The notes beneath the pieces were generated by a model, which saw nothing but the letters and a program-made list of their open reading frames with translations, had not been told where the DNA came from and did no database searches. This document shows, in pieces, positions 61,533-64,000 of a DNA stretch of 64,000 bases. How positions within the stretch are numbered: position 1 is the first letter of the stretch; every line of letters begins with the position of its first letter. The position numbers were made by a program, and so were the translations under genes. This stretch comes from Fibrobacter succinogenes. Its GTDB lineage: Bacteria > Fibrobacterota > Fibrobacteria > Fibrobacterales > Fibrobacteraceae. The DNA is taken from contig CADCGB010000011.1 of the NCBI GenBank assembly GCA_902800815.1, positions 1 through 64,000 on the forward strand, read 5' to 3'.

Positions 61533-62987
61533 ATGGCTCTACAGTTCTACAACACCGCATCGCGCAAGAAAGAAGTATTCACACTCCCCGAAGGCGTTCC
61601 CGCCGTGCGCATGTACTGTTGTGGCCCGACGGTGTACCATTTCGCCCACATCGGTAACCTCCGCACCTACATTTTCGAAGACTTCCTGGTCCGTACGCTC
61701 AAGTACTACGGCTACAAGGTGAACCACATCGTGAACATCACCGACGTGGGCCACCTCACGAGCGATGCCGACTCCGGCGACGACAAGATGGAAAAGGGCG
61801 CCGCCCGCGAAGGCAAGTCCGTTTGGGACATCGCGAAGTTCTACACCGACGCCTTCATGGCTGACTGGCACCGCCTCAACATCCAGGAACCGACCCGCTG
61901 GACTCCTGCCACGCAGCACATCCAGGAACAGATTGAACTGGTGAAGACCCTCGAAGAAAAGGGCTACACCTACCGCACCAGCGACGGCATCTACTTCGAC
62001 AGCCTCAAGTTCCCGCGTTACGCCGACTTTGCCCGCCTCGACGTGGAAAACCTGCGCAAGGGTAGCCGCATCGACATGGGCGAAAAACACAACGCCACAG
62101 ACTTCGCGCTGTGGAAGTTCAGCCCGAAGGACAAGAAGCGCGCCATGGAATGGGACAGCCCGTGGGGTGTCGGTTTCCCCGGCTGGCATATCGAATGTTC
62201 CGCCATGGCCATGAAGTACAACGGTCCGACGCTTGACATCCACTGCGGCGGTACCGACCACATCCGCGTGCACCACACCAACGAAATCGCCCAGAGCGAA
62301 TGCGCCAATGGCGTGACCTTCGCCCGTTTCTGGATGCACGGCGAATTCCTGCGCACCGCTAGCGAAGAAAAGTTGGAAGACGGCACGACCGAACAGAAGT
62401 TCGGCAAGATGAGCAAGTCCAGCGGCGAATTCCTGACAGTCTCGCTCCTCATGGACCGCGGCTTCAACCCGCTCGACTACCGCTTCTTCGCAATTGGCAG
62501 CCATTACCGCAACTACCTGAACTTCACTTGGGAAGCTTTGGAAGGCGCCAAGGAAGGCCTGAAGAGCCTGCACAAGAAGACGGACCCGCTGATTGGCAAG
62601 GCTACCGCGATTACGAGCGATGCTGCCAAGGCATTCCAGAACGAGTTCAAGGAAGCTATCGGCGACGACCTGAACATGCCGCGTGCCCTCGGTATCATGA
62701 ACACGATGCTCAAGAGCGACATCGATGACGGCGAAAAGGCTGCGCTTGTGGCCGACTTCGACCAGATTTTCGGCTTGAAGCTCGACCAGCCTCGTGAAGA
62801 ATACGCCAAGAAGGGCGCGAACGACGGCGTGGATGTCGCAAAGATTGAAGCGCTGCTTGCCGCCCGTAAGGAAGCGCGCGCCGCCAAGAACTGGGCCGAA
62901 AGTGACCGCATCCGCGACGAACTCGCCGCGATGAATGTTGTCATCAAGGACTCCAAGGAAGGCACGACCTGGGAAATCAAGGCGTAG
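61533..62987 (+). CDS. cysS: Cysteinyl-tRNA synthetase
   Basis: A 484-residue class I synthetase that charges tRNA-Cys. The open frame begins at 61323, but MALQFYNTASRKKEVF at 61533, seven bases after GGAGG, is the true start. HIGN (39-42) is the HIGH motif and KMSKS is at 292-296. The zinc ligands are Cys30, Cys222 (GWHIECSAMA), His247/248 and Glu251 (HHTNEIAQSE). The C-terminal helical domain (ARKEARAAKNWAESDRIRDE) is standard. It has its own terminator. The leader contains several hairpins. Confidence 0.97.
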   Translation: MALQFYNTASRKKEVFTLPEGVPAVRMYCCGPTVYHFAHIGNLRTYIFEDFLVRTLKYYGYKVNHIVNITDVGHLTSDADSGDDKMEKGAAREGKSVWDIAKFYTDAFMADWHRLNIQEPTRWTPATQHIQEQIELVKTLEEKGYTYRTSDGIYFDSLKFPRYADFARLDVENLRKGSRIDMGEKHNATDFALWKFSPKDKKRAMEWDSPWGVGFPGWHIECSAMAMKYNGPTLDIHCGGTDHIRVHHTNEIAQSECANGVTFARFWMHGEFLRTASEEKLEDGTTEQKFGKMSKSSGEFLTVSLLMDRGFNPLDYRFFAIGSHYRNYLNFTWEALEGAKEGLKSLHKKTDPLIGKATAITSDAAKAFQNEFKEAIGDDLNMPRALGIMNTMLKSDIDDGEKAALVADFDQIFGLKLDQPREEYAKKGANDGVDVAKIEALLAARKEARAAKNWAESDRIRDELAAMNVVIKDSKEGTTWEIKA

Positions 62988-63045
62988 GGCGGCAAAGCCA
63001 CCTGCGATTACTTTGTTTGCAACGGCGAGCTACCGCCCCAAAGGG

Positions 63046-63085
63046 TTACATACCAAGCCTCAATTTCGCAGGTTTTAGTATGTAA
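63046..63085. repeat. 40-bp inverted element, array 2 copy 1
   Basis: TTACATAC (63046-63053), 24 bases, GTATGTAA (63078-63085). The context TTTTA-GTATGTAAAATTC is shared with array 1 copy 2. Confidence 0.8.
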
Positions 63086-63100
63086 AATTCATTCTTTTTG

Positions 63101-63130
63101 AAGCCTAAAACGACATGTTTTAGGCTTTTT
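63101..63130 (+). terminator. Terminator of cysS
   Basis: AAGCCTAAAAC-GACAT-GTTTTAGGCTT, an 11-bp perfect stem, followed by TTTC and more T. It lies between copies 1 and 2 of the inverted element. Confidence 0.85.
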
Positions 63131-63181
63131 CTTTTACTTTCACCTCAAAAAGTATCAAAAAGGGAGCAATGGCGACAAATA

Positions 63182-63221
63182 TTACATACCACACCCCCGA
63201 AAAAAAGCTTTTAGTATGTAA
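63182..63221. repeat. 40-bp inverted element, array 2 copy 2
   Basis: TTACATAC (63182-63189), 24 bases, GTATGTAA (63214-63221). It is exactly 136 bp after copy 1, the same distance as between copies 2 and 3 of array 1. Confidence 0.8.
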
Positions 63222-63244
63222 GCAAGAAAAACAGCAACGGCAGA

Positions 63245-63284
63245 TTACATACTATTTGCACCACAGAGACAATTTAGTATGTAA
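63245..63284. repeat. 40-bp inverted element, array 2 copy 3
   Basis: TTACATAC (63245-63252), 24 bases, GTATGTAA (63277-63284). It is 63 bp after copy 2. The remaining part of 62988-63364 has no open frame of interest. Confidence 0.8.
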
Positions 63285-63364
63285 TACAGGCCTTTCCAGC
63301 ACCAGCCTTTCGCCTTAAAGGAAGGGTCCATTAAAAAAAAGAGAACATTTCTATATTGTCTTAC

Positions 63365-64000
63365 ATGGTTATCAAGCAATTTGTCGTGAATCCCTTCGGC
63401 GTGAACTGCTTTATCCTGAGCAACGACGCCGGCGATGCGATTCTCATCGACCCGAGCGTTTCTAGCGAGCAAGAGGAACAGGCCCTCGCCCGCTATATCG
63501 AGCAGAACCATTTAACGGTGCGCCACCTTTTGAACACGCACCTGCACCTGGACCATGTGCTGGGCAACGCGTTTGTCGCCCGCAAGTATGGCGTGCAGCC
63601 CGAGGCGCACGAGGAAGACGCCTTCTTGCTTGACCTGCAGGAAGAACAGAGCCAGATGTTCGGCCTCCCGATGCGCTCCCATTCGCCCGGACTCGGCAAC
63701 TACCTTGCCGAGGGCGATGCCGTCGAGGTGCCCGGTATCAAGTTGCAGGTTTTCCACATCGCAGGGCACTCTCCCGGCGGCATCGCGTTTTACTGCGAAA
63801 ACCCGGGCGAAGTGAACGGGCAGAAAGATGTTCCTCCCCTGCTGTTCCCCGGCGACATCATGTTTGCGGGTAGCAGAGGCCGGAGCGACCTCTTCGGCGG
63901 GGACGACGAAGCACTTGTAAGCGGGATTAAAAGCAAGCTGCTCACGCTCCCGAAAAAGACGGTCGTGTTCCCCGGACACGGGCCAATGACGACCATCGGG
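63365..64000 (+). CDS. Metallo-beta-lactamase-fold hydrolase, glyoxalase II-like (3' end outside the window)
   Basis: 212 residues are visible and the frame is open at the right edge. The metal-binding motif THLHLDH (58-64) and the downstream ligands in HIAGHSPGGI, LFPGDIMFAG and FPGHGP are all present and in glyoxalase II-like order. Such proteins hydrolyse thioesters such as S-lactoylglutathione, or have other hydrolase roles; the substrate is open. There is no evident Shine-Dalgarno sequence, and TATATT (63352-63357) ends eight bases before the ATG, so the message may be leaderless. Confidence 0.88.
   Translation, partial: MVIKQFVVNPFGVNCFILSNDAGDAILIDPSVSSEQEEQALARYIEQNHLTVRHLLNTHLHLDHVLGNAFVARKYGVQPEAHEEDAFLLDLQEEQSQMFGLPMRSHSPGLGNYLAEGDAVEVPGIKLQVFHIAGHSPGGIAFYCENPGEVNGQKDVPPLLFPGDIMFAGSRGRSDLFGGDDEALVSGIKSKLLTLPKKTVVFPGHGPMTTIG

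Overview
The window is a piece of a Fibrobacter chromosome (phylum Fibrobacterota), close to F. succinogenes or one of its gut relatives. The evidence is three lipoproteins with the Fibrobacter major paralogous domain (FISUMP, TIGR02145), a TIGR02147/DUF4423 regulator, secreted plant cell-wall enzymes with poly-serine linkers and a shared C-terminal tail, and moderately high GC with AT-rich intergenic gaps. I saw no rRNA, tRNA, CRISPR array, IS element or prophage.

Layout. 1-9.3 kb: the end of gpmI, a serine-rich lipoprotein, a CE1-type esterase, a U32-like protein, a decayed BrnT/BrnA-type toxin-antitoxin locus, the metabolite-repair enzyme nnr, a FISUMP lipoprotein and a PL1 pectate lyase. 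9.4-21.4 kb: a flavo-diiron protein with a possible membrane-anchor extension, polA, a 1049-residue FISUMP lipoprotein, and two tandem GH5 cellulase-type genes. 21.5-30 kb: malic enzyme fused to a phosphotransacetylase-like domain, a sodium:alanine symporter, a HigB/HigA-like toxin-antitoxin pair, small membrane and lipoprotein genes, an adenosylhomocysteinase-like protein and a CE4 deacetylase. 30-36 kb: two paralogous Na+/phosphate transporters flanking an OmpR-type two-component system. 36-44 kb: a 1218-residue GLUG-repeat surface protein, ispF, a zinc-ribbon membrane protein and a third FISUMP lipoprotein. 44-58.4 kb: a tightly packed 13-gene complex I operon, nuoB to nuoN, without nuoA. 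58.7-64 kb: a TIGR02147 regulator coupled to a lipoprotein, cysS and the start of a metallo-beta-lactamase-fold gene.

How the genes work together. The secreted esterase, pectate lyase, GH5 enzymes and deacetylase fit breakdown of cellulose, pectin and substituted xylan. Their common C-terminal tail suggests export or anchoring by a type IX-like route. The core metabolic genes fit a strict anaerobe: glycolysis, malic enzyme, NADH:quinone oxidoreductase and an oxygen-scavenging flavo-diiron protein.

The least explained structure is a 40-bp element, TTACATAC-N24-GTATGTAA. It occurs three times between the two GH5 genes and three times between cysS and the metallo-beta-lactamase gene, with nearly the same spacings (64/136 and 136/63 bp). 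Other points worth a second look are accessory C-terminal extensions on NuoB, NuoE (fibronectin-III-like) and NuoM, promoters placed so that transcription would start on the ATG, an antitoxin gene that runs through a neighbour's terminator, and a repeat at the 3' ends of both phosphate transporters.
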